DNA of 64,000 bases from Mesorhizobium sophorae (GCF_002270415.1 NZ_NNRI01000001.1:1-64000), one strand, 5' to 3'. Positions 36,099 to 45,561 are shown, numbered from the stretch's first letter. Numbers and translations are program-made. The notes: generated by a model from the letters alone, not told the origin.

Positions 36099-36299
36099 GA
36101 TGCATCATTCCACATCCGTGCCGACTCTGGAGGCAGTAGCGCGCAACGGGTTATAGCGAGAGCATCGTCGGCGCCCCTACGCTGCGACGCGTCGCGCGGC
36201 GTAGGGCGTGTCGATCTTCGAAGGCAAGCGACGACTGCCCCGACCCAGTTGCAAAGAGAGTTCGCGGCAAGCCGCGACAGCTTTCTATGAGGGCTGCGC
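36099..36299. other. Intergenic gap before the WD40-caspase gene
   Basis: No coding signal. It contains the nested palindrome listed separately, which could act as a terminator for the upstream three genes or a regulator of the next gene. Confidence 0.5.
36175..36206. repeat. Nested inverted repeat (8-bp stem enclosing a 12-bp palindrome)
   Basis: CCCTACGC (36175-36182) pairs with GCGTAGGG (36199-36206). The 16-nt interior contains the perfect palindrome GCGACGCGTCGC (36184-36195). The structure is strongly self-complementary, but no T-tract follows on either strand. Confidence 0.6.
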
Positions 36300-39200
36300 A
36301 TGAGACCACACCGGGTATTTTTCGAGGTCCTGTACTTTTTCCTGATTTGTTCGGTGTTGTGCGGCGCCGCCTTTGCACAGGACATTGGTAGTCGCGGCCC
36401 AGACAATTTCGCTGCCCTGGTGCCCAACCTGCGGCCGCAGGAGGCTTCGTTCGTGACGTTCTCACCCAATGGCAAGCTGCTGGCCACAGGTGGCGGGTAT
36501 GGTGAGCCGGCAGCAAGGCTCTGGGACGCGGACACCGGACGTTTTTTGCGCGTTATTGACGGCAGCAACAGCAGCGCTTCGATCAGAGTGCACGTGAGTG
36601 CTTTTGGCTTCTCCGACGACGGGCTGACCGCTGTGACAGGAGACGATGAGGGGCGGCTTCTGTTGTGGGACCTGAAGGGCGGTCGAGTGCTGCAGGAATA
36701 CGCGACGCAACACCAGGCGATCTATTCGATTGCGATCTCGACTGATGGAAAAGAGGTGGCCCTCGTCGAGGAGGGCGGCATTGAGATATTTGACATTGCG
36801 GTCGCAAAGCCGATCTTTTACCGCAAGACGCCCGACATAAGTTACGGCAAGATCGAACGCCATGGAACTGGATGGGCGGCCATATCATGGAGCCCCGGCA
36901 GGGTCCTGTTCCTTGACCCCAGGCGCGGCAACGACACAGAGGTTGATCTGGGGGATGACACCACCAGCGTGTCGTTCTCGGACAGTGTCGGCAAGATACT
37001 GGTAACCACGTCCCAGGACGTGTCGATCAGGGACCAGAGCAACCACGTCCTGGCCAGAGTTCCGGTTCGAAAGAACGTGCCGACGGAATCCGCAATGTCT
37101 TCCGATGGGCACTACGTAGCCCTCGGATACCGCATGGGCCTTGTTGAATTCCTGGACGCGAGCACGCTTAGGCTTCTGCGCACCGTTCCCGTCGACGGCG
37201 ACCTCGATTCACTCAATTTCTCGCCTGCGCAACCATCGCTTCTGGCGGTCGGGCTGCGATCGAACGGCTCTCCGATTTTTTTGCTGAGCGCCGGTTCCGA
37301 CAAGGGCGACGAGATCGTCGGCGCATCGATCGATCCAATTGGGTCTGCGGCGTTCCGGCCCTCCAGAAACCACCTGATACTCGCTCCCGTGGCAGGCCCG
37401 GTTGCGCTATGGCGCGACGACGATGGCCGAGGCGTGTTCGAGAACCTGGGCAATGGGCCGATATATTCGGGATCCATCGCCTTGTCCTCGGACGGTCAAC
37501 TCCTGGTTGTCGATTCAAAAAGCGATACGCGTCTCTGGAGCGTCGACTCAAAAATTGGTTCACGCCTTCAAAAAGGTAATCTGGACCATCACGGTGGATG
37601 CAACGGGGCTCAAGTGTTCCTTCCCAAGACCCATCAACTGGTGACGACCGACAGCGCGGGGCGCGTGTTGATATGGGATCTGGACTCTCGTGCTCGGCTT
37701 ATGCTGGACGAGAGTGCCGCCGACAGACGCCGTTGTATCGCCGTCTCCACCGACGGAGCCATGATCGCAGTCTCGGACGAAACCAAGGCAACGATCTCGC
37801 TCTGGGATGCAGGAAACCGAAAGCGGATCAGAAATCTCGCTGGCTTGTCGACCAACATCGGAGGCGTGGCGTTTTCACCGGATGGTTCGAAGATTGCGGT
37901 GGTCAGTCCTGCAGAAGGTTTCAGCCTGTTGGACATACGCACGGGGGAGAAGCTCAAGAGCGTGGATATCCCGTTGCTGGGATTGACGTTTCTGCCGGAC
38001 GGCAGGCGACTTGCATTCGGCAAGGATGACGGCGAGATCGCAATTTTCGACTATGTCGCCGGCAAGGTCGAGCGATCCTTCTTTGGCCACGTCGCGAGGA
38101 TTTCTTCACTGAACGTGTCCGGCGACGGAACGCTGCTGGTTTCGGCAAGTGACGATGGCTCCGCGAAAATATGGGACATTCCAAGCGGCAAGCTGATGCA
38201 GACGATCGTCTTTGGCCGTGAGGGTACCTGCCGGAGCGACGTGGAGGGCAGCCACGCTGGCAATGGGCAGGCGGATCGTTCGGTCCCGACATCTTGTTGG
38301 ATGAGCTTTGACGCTGACGGGCGATTTGATTCATCGGCCCTGGAGTCCATGCCGCTGGTCAGCTGGGTGGTCAGCGATGATCCCTTCAAGGCCCTTCTGC
38401 CCGAGATATTCATGCGGGATTATTACGAGCCGAACCTGCTTGGCCGGCTGCTGGCGTGCCATGGGGCTGAGGCGAGCGGAAAGAATGCGAACGCGTGCGC
38501 CGACGCGTTCAAGCCGGTACGGCCGCTGGCCTCGCTGAATCGGATCCAGCCGGATGTACGGATTGTGAGTGTGAAGGCGGGGCCGACACCTGATGTTGCC
38601 CTGGTGGAGGTTGAGGCATCGGGCAAGGAAGATGCCTCACAGCCGAATGGCAAGACGAGCACCGGGATTTACGACCTACGGCTGTTCCGTGAAGGGCAAC
38701 TGGTGGGCCAGTGGCCCGAGCCGAAGGACGATGCGGCGGTGGTCGGCGACGATCTTGATGCGTGGCGCAGCGCTTCGCGCGTGGCGATGACGCCGGGAAA
38801 GATCCTGGCGAGGCACGTCTTCCCGGTCCGGCTTGCAGGCGGTGACAAGGGCAAGAAGGTGACGTTCACGGCCTATGGGTTCAACGAGGACCGGGTGAAG
38901 AGCGCGACAGCTACCGACGACAGCTACACGGTGCCGCAGGACATAGCCGTTCCGGCGAAGCCGCGGGCCTATGTGGTGACGGTCGGAGTGAACGAGTACG
39001 AGAACGAAGCACTGCGGCTGAACTTCGCCGTGGCCGACGCCAGGGCGATCGAGACGGCGCTGCGGGGAATCAAGGGCTACGACGTGGTGCCGGTGCTGCT
39101 GACCACCGACTACGCGCGCACGGAAGGGGATAAACAGATCCCCGCGGTCGACCACGCCAGCAAGGCCGACATCCAGGCGGTGCTGTATCTTCTGGCGGGC

Positions 39201-39893
39201 AAGGGGGAGGTGGAACGGTCGCGGCTGCGGCAGGAGATCGGCCCGGTCATCGACCATCTGGCGAAGGCGACGCCGGACGATGTTGTGATCCTTGCCTTCT
39301 CCGGTCATGGCCACAACGAGCAGGGCCGCTTCTACATCCTGCCGTCGGATTCGGGCAACGACCTGACGAAGCTGGACAGAATGATCTCGAGCGAGGAACT
39401 GACGGCGTGGCTGCGCGATGTCGATGCCGGCGAGATGGTGATGATCGTCGACGCCTGTCACTCCGCGGCGGGGGTGCCGGAAGGCTTCAAGCCTGGTCCG
39501 ATGGGCGATCACGGGCTTGGTCAACTGGCCTATGACAAGGGCATGCGCATCCTTGCGGCCACCCAGGCCGACGACGTTGCCCTGGAGAGCGGCTCTCTCG
39601 GCCAGGGGCTGCTGACCTACGCGCTCAAGGAGGGGCTGACGGCCGGCACCGGCGCGCACACGCTTGCCGACACAGACGGTGACGGCGCCGTCACCATGAA
39701 GGAATGGCTGACCTATGCCGAGACCCGGGTCCCCGGCCTGTATCAGGATGTGCTCGCCGGCAAGATCGAGAAGACCAAGGACTCCAGCCCCGATGCCAAT
39801 CTTCTCGAAGACACCACCCGACACGCCCAGACGCCGGCACTGTTTGATTTTGTGAGAGCGACCGCGCAAGACCCTGTGATTGCAGCCCGCTGA
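36300..39893 (+). CDS. Exported WD40-repeat caspase with EF-hand
   Basis: A 1197-residue protein with a signal peptide (FFLICSVLCGAAFA). The N-terminal ~640 residues form WD40-type blades (FSPNGKLLATGGG, LLLWDLKGGRV, LVSASDDGSAKIWD). A linker follows, then a peptidase C14 domain from about residue 895: VVTVGVNEYENEAL, His1003 in AFSGHGHNEQG and Cys1053 in VDACHSAAGV, so the dyad is intact. Near the end is a canonical 12-residue EF-hand loop at 1124-1135 (DTDGDGAVTMKE). WD40-caspase proteins are known in bacteria, but an exported form with an EF-hand is unusual. Start ATG 36300 has GAGGG upstream. Codon use past residue ~700 is more GC-rich than the start. Confidence 0.9.
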   Translation: MRPHRVFFEVLYFFLICSVLCGAAFAQDIGSRGPDNFAALVPNLRPQEASFVTFSPNGKLLATGGGYGEPAARLWDADTGRFLRVIDGSNSSASIRVHVSAFGFSDDGLTAVTGDDEGRLLLWDLKGGRVLQEYATQHQAIYSIAISTDGKEVALVEEGGIEIFDIAVAKPIFYRKTPDISYGKIERHGTGWAAISWSPGRVLFLDPRRGNDTEVDLGDDTTSVSFSDSVGKILVTTSQDVSIRDQSNHVLARVPVRKNVPTESAMSSDGHYVALGYRMGLVEFLDASTLRLLRTVPVDGDLDSLNFSPAQPSLLAVGLRSNGSPIFLLSAGSDKGDEIVGASIDPIGSAAFRPSRNHLILAPVAGPVALWRDDDGRGVFENLGNGPIYSGSIALSSDGQLLVVDSKSDTRLWSVDSKIGSRLQKGNLDHHGGCNGAQVFLPKTHQLVTTDSAGRVLIWDLDSRARLMLDESAADRRRCIAVSTDGAMIAVSDETKATISLWDAGNRKRIRNLAGLSTNIGGVAFSPDGSKIAVVSPAEGFSLLDIRTGEKLKSVDIPLLGLTFLPDGRRLAFGKDDGEIAIFDYVAGKVERSFFGHVARISSLNVSGDGTLLVSASDDGSAKIWDIPSGKLMQTIVFGREGTCRSDVEGSHAGNGQADRSVPTSCWMSFDADGRFDSSALESMPLVSWVVSDDPFKALLPEIFMRDYYEPNLLGRLLACHGAEASGKNANACADAFKPVRPLASLNRIQPDVRIVSVKAGPTPDVALVEVEASGKEDASQPNGKTSTGIYDLRLFREGQLVGQWPEPKDDAAVVGDDLDAWRSASRVAMTPGKILARHVFPVRLAGGDKGKKVTFTAYGFNEDRVKSATATDDSYTVPQDIAVPAKPRAYVVTVGVNEYENEALRLNFAVADARAIETALRGIKGYDVVPVLLTTDYARTEGDKQIPAVDHASKADIQAVLYLLAGKGEVERSRLRQEIGPVIDHLAKATPDDVVILAFSGHGHNEQGRFYILPSDSGNDLTKLDRMISSEELTAWLRDVDAGEMVMIVDACHSAAGVPEGFKPGPMGDHGLGQLAYDKGMRILAATQADDVALESGSLGQGLLTYALKEGLTAGTGAHTLADTDGDGAVTMKEWLTYAETRVPGLYQDVLAGKIEKTKDSSPDANLLEDTTRHAQTPALFDFVRATAQDPVIAAR

Positions 39894-40050
39894 GGATGGT
39901 GCGGGAAAGAGCCTCTACGCTCCCTCGAAAGACATATGGCGGCCGAGCGCAGATTCCCTTTCGACCCCATCATTTCAAAACGAATGCACGACCCAACGAC
40001 GCAGGCTATATTGCCCCACGGGCCGACGTCATCGAAGGGGAGAGCATGAC

Positions 40051-41010
40051 ATGCAGGCAATGCCGATAGCGCATCAAGCCGCGCAACCCGTGGTCGGGCC
40101 CGTATCCTCCTTGACCGGCTATCCGACCGCCGTCCTGTGCTGGCTGCTTTCGGCTGGGGTCTATATCGCGGCCAAATGGGTGGCGCCTGAAATGCCGCCC
40201 TGGGGCCTCTGCTTCTGGCGGCTGACGCTCGCTTGCGCAATCCTGCTGCCGATTGTGCACCATCATCACGACGCGATGATCGGGCTTTTGCGAACTCGCG
40301 CCGTGGAGGTCGTCGCCGTGGGCGCGATCGGCCTCACGCTGTGCCAGGGTATGATCTACCATGGCCTCAACGACACCGACGCCACCACGGCCGGCATTAT
40401 CATGGCGCTGTCGCCTGTCATGACCATGGTGCTCGCCCGTTTCGTGCTTGGCGAGCCGCTCGGCCTGTGGAAGTCGCTTGGCGCGCTGGTTGCGCTCTCC
40501 GGGATGATTTTCATCGTTGCCCACGGGAACCTGACGGCGCTGCTGCAACTCAAGTTCAACGCCGGCGAACTGTGGATCGTCGGCAGCGCGTTCTGCTGGG
40601 GCCTGTACACCGTGCTTTTGCGCCGTGCCAAATTCGGCATCGAACTCCTGCCGATGGTCGTGCTGCTGCTCGGCGCCGGTGCGCTGGTCGCATTGCCTTT
40701 CCATTTTTGGGAATTGTTCAACGACGAACGCTCCGCCTTGGACGTCCACAGCATTCTCGCGCTCGCCTATCTGGCAGGTCCGGGCGGCGCCTTGATGTAC
40801 TATCTCTACAACAAAAGCGTGGAAACGCTCGGCGCAAGCCGGGCGAGCATGTTGCTCTATCTGCAGACGGTGTTCGTCGCCATACTCGCCTATCTGCTGC
40901 TCGGCGAGGACTTGCACGATTACGATCTGGTCGGTGCGGCCCTCATCGTCGCCGGCATCGTACTCGCCACCGTGGTCAAACCCAGGCCGGCTCAACCACG
41001 CGTGGCGTAG
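40051..41010 (+). CDS. EamA/DMT-family transporter
   Basis: A 319-residue, 10-helix inner-membrane transporter of the EamA family, with the duplicated five-helix layout and the conserved motif ALSPVMTMVLARFVLGEPL in the first half. Substrate not predictable; EamA proteins export metabolites or amino acids. Start ATG 40051 with GGGGAG upstream; the longer frame overlaps the end of the caspase gene and lacks an RBS. It converges with the cyclase gene at 41134. Confidence 0.9.
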   Translation: MQAMPIAHQAAQPVVGPVSSLTGYPTAVLCWLLSAGVYIAAKWVAPEMPPWGLCFWRLTLACAILLPIVHHHHDAMIGLLRTRAVEVVAVGAIGLTLCQGMIYHGLNDTDATTAGIIMALSPVMTMVLARFVLGEPLGLWKSLGALVALSGMIFIVAHGNLTALLQLKFNAGELWIVGSAFCWGLYTVLLRRAKFGIELLPMVVLLLGAGALVALPFHFWELFNDERSALDVHSILALAYLAGPGGALMYYLYNKSVETLGASRASMLLYLQTVFVAILAYLLLGEDLHDYDLVGAALIVAGIVLATVVKPRPAQPRVA

Positions 41011-41133
41011 AAATCTTGCGCGTGACGGCGAGGAACTGGCCTGGAGCTTGTAGAAAGAAGCGTCGCAACTGTTTGGTTCTTTCGACATAGATTAATTGCC
41101 AGGTCCTTGGAAAACAGCCCCTTGCTATGCCGC

Positions 41134-42900
41134 CTAATCTGGCAGGCCCGCCAGACGCCAGCCATCAACAAACGGCTGCGCAGTGCTCATGCTCCTAAAG
41201 GGCAAGTTCGCTGCCAACTCGCCGATCGCCCAATCTGGATTGCCAGCTAGAAAAAGACCGGCTTCCTCCTGTGCCTCAGGCAGGCGGCCGGCAAGGGCAA
41301 GCGCGGCAATCAGGTGCTCCCTCGAACCGGTCCCGTAGGTTTCTTCCCGGCTCAAGGACACAACCGCTTCTTCGTAGTGACCGATGGAAATCTGCGCCAT
41401 TCCCACGATCCAGAAATACCAACCGGGTGGATGAGGATTTAAACGGAGCGCCTCTGCACAAGCTATCAGCGCCGCTTGCGGCTTGCCCAGGTAGATTTGA
41501 AGCTCACCAATCCATGCAACCGCATCTGCATTGTTGGGATTTATCCGAATGGCAGCATCGAACTGAGATTTTGCTTCATCCCAATTGCGCTCAAAAAGCT
41601 GAACGCAGCCCAGGATCCTGCGAGCGTTGGAATCGCCGGGATCGATTTCCACGGCTCGTTGCGCATGCATCAAAGCATTTCCGCGGTTGGGTATCTGTGG
41701 TTCTCCCCAATCAACCCAGCCAAATAGCAGTGCAAGCGCAAGATTGCTGTGCGCTTCGCAATAGTTTGGATCGAGTGCAACGGCACGTTCCAAAGCTGAA
41801 CGCGCCTCGCTGTTGTCTGATCTGGAAATACTCCATTTGCCTCGCGACCTGACACAAAGATCATAGGCTTCTAGATTTGACGGTCGGGAATGGGCAACAA
41901 TATTCTTGTCACCAAGCTTGCCAGAAATCGCTTCAACGACGCGTCGCGTGACCTCGTCCTGAACGTCGAAGATGTCGGCGATATCGCGGTCGAAGCGCTC
42001 GGCCCACACGTGATTGCCGCCTTCGGCCGCATTGATTAGCTGCACATTGACACGCAACCGCTTGTTGGATCGCCGTGCGCTGCCCTCAAGAATATATTTG
42101 ACGCCCAGATCGCGAGCGATCTGACGGACGTCGGTGGGCTTGCCCTTGTAGGCGAAGGTGGAGTTGCGGGCGATGACGAAGAAGCCGGACACGTTCGACA
42201 AATCGGTGATGATGTCCTCCGTCAGCCCGTCGGTGAAGAATTCCTGTTCGGCGTCGCCACTCATGTTGACGAAGGGCAGCACGGCAATCGAAGGCTTGTC
42301 GGGCAGCGCGAGCGGGTGCGAAGACTTCTCCGGCACGAGGGCGTCCGCCGGTGCCGCGGGCTTGGCCTTGGCGGGAACGCCGACCTGCAGCGAATAGACC
42401 CGGATCGGCTCGGCGATGTTCTTGAGTTGCACCGCGCCGCGATCGTAGATCGCGATATCGAGCCTTGACTTCACTTGCCAATAGGCTTGCTCGGAAAGAC
42501 AGATATTGCCGGGTTCGCAGATGCCTTCAAGGCGCGCGGCGATATTGACGCCATCGCCCATCAGGTCGCCATCGCGTTCTTGCACGACGTCGCCCAAGTG
42601 AATGCCGATCCGGAACTCGATGCGGCGATCATCCGGAACCCCGGCATTGCGCTCAAGCATGGCGTTCTGCACTTCGATCGCGCAGCGCACTGCTTCCACC
42701 ACGCTGCTGAACTCGACGAGGCTCCCGTCGCCTGTGCGCTTGACGACGCGACCACGATGAACAGCGATGGTGGGATCGGTGAGATCGCTGCGCAGCGCCC
42801 GCAACCGTGCCAAGATGCGATCTTCATCTGCGCCGGCTAACCGGCTGTAGCCGACCACATCCGAGACCAGGATCGCTGCAATTTTGCGGGCCTCACTCAT
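41134..42900 (-). CDS. Class III adenylate/guanylate cyclase with TolB-like and TPR domains
   Basis: Soluble nucleotide cyclase of 588 residues. The N-terminal ~170 residues are the catalytic domain with metal-binding Asp in LVSDVVGYSRLAG and in KRTGDGSLVEF. Next is the segment SIAVLPFVNMSGDAEQEFF, a TolB-like beta-sandwich. Then comes a TPR region (from about residue 370: ALERAVALDPNY, AQRAVEIDPGD, AAIRINPNN). This layout is widespread in Mesorhizobium and other rhizobia. It starts near 42900 and faces a second cyclase gene. Its signal and target are unknown. Confidence 0.92.
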   Translation of the reverse strand: MSEARKIAAILVSDVVGYSRLAGADEDRILARLRALRSDLTDPTIAVHRGRVVKRTGDGSLVEFSSVVEAVRCAIEVQNAMLERNAGVPDDRRIEFRIGIHLGDVVQERDGDLMGDGVNIAARLEGICEPGNICLSEQAYWQVKSRLDIAIYDRGAVQLKNIAEPIRVYSLQVGVPAKAKPAAPADALVPEKSSHPLALPDKPSIAVLPFVNMSGDAEQEFFTDGLTEDIITDLSNVSGFFVIARNSTFAYKGKPTDVRQIARDLGVKYILEGSARRSNKRLRVNVQLINAAEGGNHVWAERFDRDIADIFDVQDEVTRRVVEAISGKLGDKNIVAHSRPSNLEAYDLCVRSRGKWSISRSDNSEARSALERAVALDPNYCEAHSNLALALLFGWVDWGEPQIPNRGNALMHAQRAVEIDPGDSNARRILGCVQLFERNWDEAKSQFDAAIRINPNNADAVAWIGELQIYLGKPQAALIACAEALRLNPHPPGWYFWIVGMAQISIGHYEEAVVSLSREETYGTGSREHLIAALALAGRLPEAQEEAGLFLAGNPDWAIGELAANLPFRSMSTAQPFVDGWRLAGLPD

Positions 42901-43263
42901 GTCGTGCTCCCTCCATCCAGTCTGGCACTACTGCCGAGCCAAAGGAAGATAGCCCGCGGCATTGGTCGGATGGTCCGCGTGACCGTTTGCTCGCCGGGGT
43001 GGCACGGCGCACGGTGCGGCGCTATGCAGTTGGTGAGTATAATTGCTAAACCCAGCGATAGAACGAGGGGACGGTGTCGGTGCGACCGCGACGCTTCTGC
43101 GCCGTGCGGTGCCACGGGCAAATCGACAACGCATTCCCGCACACGTCTCGCAGTAAAGTTGGTATGCATACGCGAGGGAGAGGGTAACAGATGAAACACA
43201 ATCTTGGCTTGCCGTCCGACTCGACGCCGACGCTCCTATTCCCGAAGACGTGATGCAAAAGCA
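42901..43263. other. Divergent intergenic region between two cyclase genes
   Basis: It should hold both cyclase promoters. It includes a 20-codon ORF at 43191-43253, listed separately. No known operator was recognised. Confidence 0.5.
43191..43253 (+). CDS. Possible 20-residue leader peptide before the cyclase
   Basis: ATG 43191 has a GAGGGAGAGGGTAACAG RBS region, better than that of the cyclase itself. It encodes MKHNLGLPSDSTPTLLFPKT and ends in TGA, 10 nt before the cyclase ATG at 43264. It could be a leader that couples translation or a chance frame. Confidence 0.3.
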   Translation: MKHNLGLPSDSTPTLLFPKT

Positions 43264-45408
43264 ATGTCAGATCTCATGTCTTCTCAAGATGTGACCCGCT
43301 CATCCCGCCCCGCGGGCTGGGGCTTGGCCGCAAAGCTGTTTACAACCCTCGTCCTTCTTGGCGCGACCGCGGTCCTGGTGACCGGGGTGCTCGGTTACAT
43401 CCGCGCCCGCGACGCCCTCGAAAAAGCAGTCTTCGACCAACTCACGGCCGCCCGTCAGACCAAGGCGCGCCAGGTTGAAACCTACTTCCGCACAATCCAG
43501 GCGGAGCTGCGCCTGCTTGCCACTTCCAAGATGGTGGTCGATGCGACACGCGAGTTCCGGATCGCGGTCGACCAACTCGACCGGGCAGGCGCGCCGCCTG
43601 ACCTGCGGCAGAAGGTCGGCGTTTGGTACGCTGAGAACTTCATCCCCGGAATGACGCGCACCCTAGGCAGGGAACCAGCCCTGTCGGACTACCTGCCGGT
43701 CGGTGGTGCCCCCTACTATCTGCAGTATCACTACATTGTGGAGAATCCCAACCCGCCGGAGCGGCGCAAGCTTCTCGACGACGCCGGCGACGGAAGCGAA
43801 TACACCAGGCTGCATGCCATATATCATCCGTTGATGCGCGCTGCGGCGACCACGGTCGGCTTTTTCGATCTCATGATTGCCGATCCCAAATCAGGTCGCC
43901 TGATCTATACGGTCGAGAAGGAGGTGGATTTCACCACGTCCCTTCAATTGGGTCCGTACCGTCGCACCAACGTCGCGGCCGCCGTCGCCCGCTGCTCGCA
44001 GATCGCAGATCCGTCAGCCATCTGCCTCGAAGATTTCTCCTTTTATGCGCCATCTGGCGGCGCACCGATCGCCTTCATGGTAGCACCGGTGATTGCCCAG
44101 GGCGTCGTCATCGGCGCGCTGGTCGCGCAACTGTCGAATGATGAGATCGACAACGTTGTCACTGGTAACCGCCGCTGGCGGCAGGAAGGGTTCGGCGACA
44201 CGGGTGAGGCCTATCTCGTCGGACCCGATTATCTGGCGCGCTCAGGCTCGCGGGCGTTCTACGAGAACCGGGAAAACTACTTCGCCGACCTCAAATTCGC
44301 CGGCGCTTCGGACGAGGAGATCGCCGCCATTCAGCGCTACGGGACACCAGTGCTGCATCAGCGCGCCGACACCAAGGCCACCCGTGCCGCGCTCGCCGGT
44401 GTCGAGGGCACGGGCGAGATCATCGGATACCGTGGCGTCCCGACGCTCGCTTCATGGGGACCGCTCGCGATTTCCGGTGTCAAGTGGGCTCTCGTCGCAA
44501 AGATCGACAGCGCCGAGGCCTTCGCACCGATCGCGGAACTCCGCCGGGATCTGCTGCTTGTCGGGGGACTGGCGCTGCTCGTGGTGGCCGCCATCGCCGC
44601 CTGGCTTTCGCGCGCGCTGCTCGGACCGCTCCGCGATCTCACTGCCGGGGTGAAACGCTTCTCTGCTGGCGACTATGCGACCAGCGTGCCGGTCCGCACG
44701 CGCGACGAGATTGGCGAACTCTGCTCGGCCTTCAATGGCATGGTTGAGGATCTGCACCAGAAGAATCTCGTGATAGAGAACAAGAACCGCGAGAACGAGC
44801 AGCTGCTGCTCAACGTCCTGCCGGCACCGATCGCCAATCGGCTGCGCGCTGGCGAGGAGAGGATCGCCGACGGCTTCGCCGAGGTCACGGTCGCCTTCGC
44901 AGACCTGGTCGGGTTCACGGCACTGACATCGGAAATGCCGCCGCACGATGTCGTGATGTTTCTCAACGGACTCTTCACGCGCTTCGACGTTGCCGCCAAT
45001 GATCTCGGCATCGAAAAGATCAAGACGGTGGGCGACTCCTATATGGCGGTGTGCGGCCTACCCGCACCGGTAGCCAACCACGCCGAGCGCATGGTCCGCA
45101 TGGCCATCCGCATGGTCCACATTACCCGCGAGCACGCGATGGAACACAACGTCTCGATGAAGCTCAGGGTTGGCGTCAACAGCGGGCCAGTGGTCGCCGG
45201 CGTCATTGGGAAGAGTAAGTACATCTATGATTTATGGGGTGACACAGTGAACTTGGCGAGCCGCATGGAGTCTGCCGGAGTTCCCGACTCTGTTCAGGTG
45301 ACGCGCCCCGTCTACGAACGGCTCAAGGACCAATTCGTCTTCGAGCCGCGCGGCGCTATCGAAGTCAAAGGCAAGGGAAAAGTGGAAGCCTGGGTATTGA
45401 GATTTTAG
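43264..45408 (+). CDS. Membrane class III cyclase with extracytoplasmic sensor and HAMP
   Basis: Transmembrane cyclase of 714 residues from the chosen start. A first helix at about residues 20-42 (LFTTLVLLGATAVLVTG) is followed by a large extracytoplasmic Cache-like sensor (about 45-425). The second helix is near LLLVGGLALLVVAAIAAWL, then comes a HAMP segment (RDLTAGVKRFSAGDYA). The C-terminal cyclase domain has VAFADLVGFTALTSE (metal Asp), KTVGDSYMAV (second Asp) and LWGDTVNLASRME. The start codon is uncertain: 43264 has no strong RBS and 43276 is also possible. It probably makes cAMP in response to an external signal. Confidence 0.9.
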   Translation: MSDLMSSQDVTRSSRPAGWGLAAKLFTTLVLLGATAVLVTGVLGYIRARDALEKAVFDQLTAARQTKARQVETYFRTIQAELRLLATSKMVVDATREFRIAVDQLDRAGAPPDLRQKVGVWYAENFIPGMTRTLGREPALSDYLPVGGAPYYLQYHYIVENPNPPERRKLLDDAGDGSEYTRLHAIYHPLMRAAATTVGFFDLMIADPKSGRLIYTVEKEVDFTTSLQLGPYRRTNVAAAVARCSQIADPSAICLEDFSFYAPSGGAPIAFMVAPVIAQGVVIGALVAQLSNDEIDNVVTGNRRWRQEGFGDTGEAYLVGPDYLARSGSRAFYENRENYFADLKFAGASDEEIAAIQRYGTPVLHQRADTKATRAALAGVEGTGEIIGYRGVPTLASWGPLAISGVKWALVAKIDSAEAFAPIAELRRDLLLVGGLALLVVAAIAAWLSRALLGPLRDLTAGVKRFSAGDYATSVPVRTRDEIGELCSAFNGMVEDLHQKNLVIENKNRENEQLLLNVLPAPIANRLRAGEERIADGFAEVTVAFADLVGFTALTSEMPPHDVVMFLNGLFTRFDVAANDLGIEKIKTVGDSYMAVCGLPAPVANHAERMVRMAIRMVHITREHAMEHNVSMKLRVGVNSGPVVAGVIGKSKYIYDLWGDTVNLASRMESAGVPDSVQVTRPVYERLKDQFVFEPRGAIEVKGKGKVEAWVLRF

Positions 45409-45426
45409 GCGCTGGGGGCACCTCCG

Positions 45427-45561
45427 ATGCCGGCTTGCCCTCCACCTATACGCCGTCAATGGATTTCGCCGCGGGCGCGACTGGCCGCCTTCATGCGGTT
45501 CGAAGGTCTCGACGAAGCGCATCGGGCCGAAAAGATCGACGCCCTCTATGTGCTCTTCTGA
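45427..45561 (+). CDS. Small ORF after the cyclase, uncertain
   Basis: A 44-codon frame 18 nt after the cyclase stop. Its second half (RARLAAFMRFEGLDEAHR, EKIDALYVLF) looks protein-like. After its TGA the same frame continues another ~45 codons starting CPACGYRTAF, so this may be one gene interrupted by a nonsense mutation. No family recognised. Confidence 0.3.
   Translation: MPACPPPIRRQWISPRARLAAFMRFEGLDEAHRAEKIDALYVLF

Noticed and set aside
38676..39869. Long minus-strand open frame of 397 codons opposite the WD40-caspase gene
   Set aside because: Antisense of a well-supported gene in GC-rich DNA. Its residues are His/Arg/Asp-rich with no domain. Similar shadows at 703-2037 (-), 48502-49953 (+) and 54833-56104 (+) were rejected for the same reason.
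41134..45408. Cyclase pair as a CBASS or Pycsar-type defence system
   Set aside because: Both are class III cyclases with sensory or TPR architecture typical of housekeeping cAMP signalling, and no effector with a nucleotide-sensing domain is adjacent.
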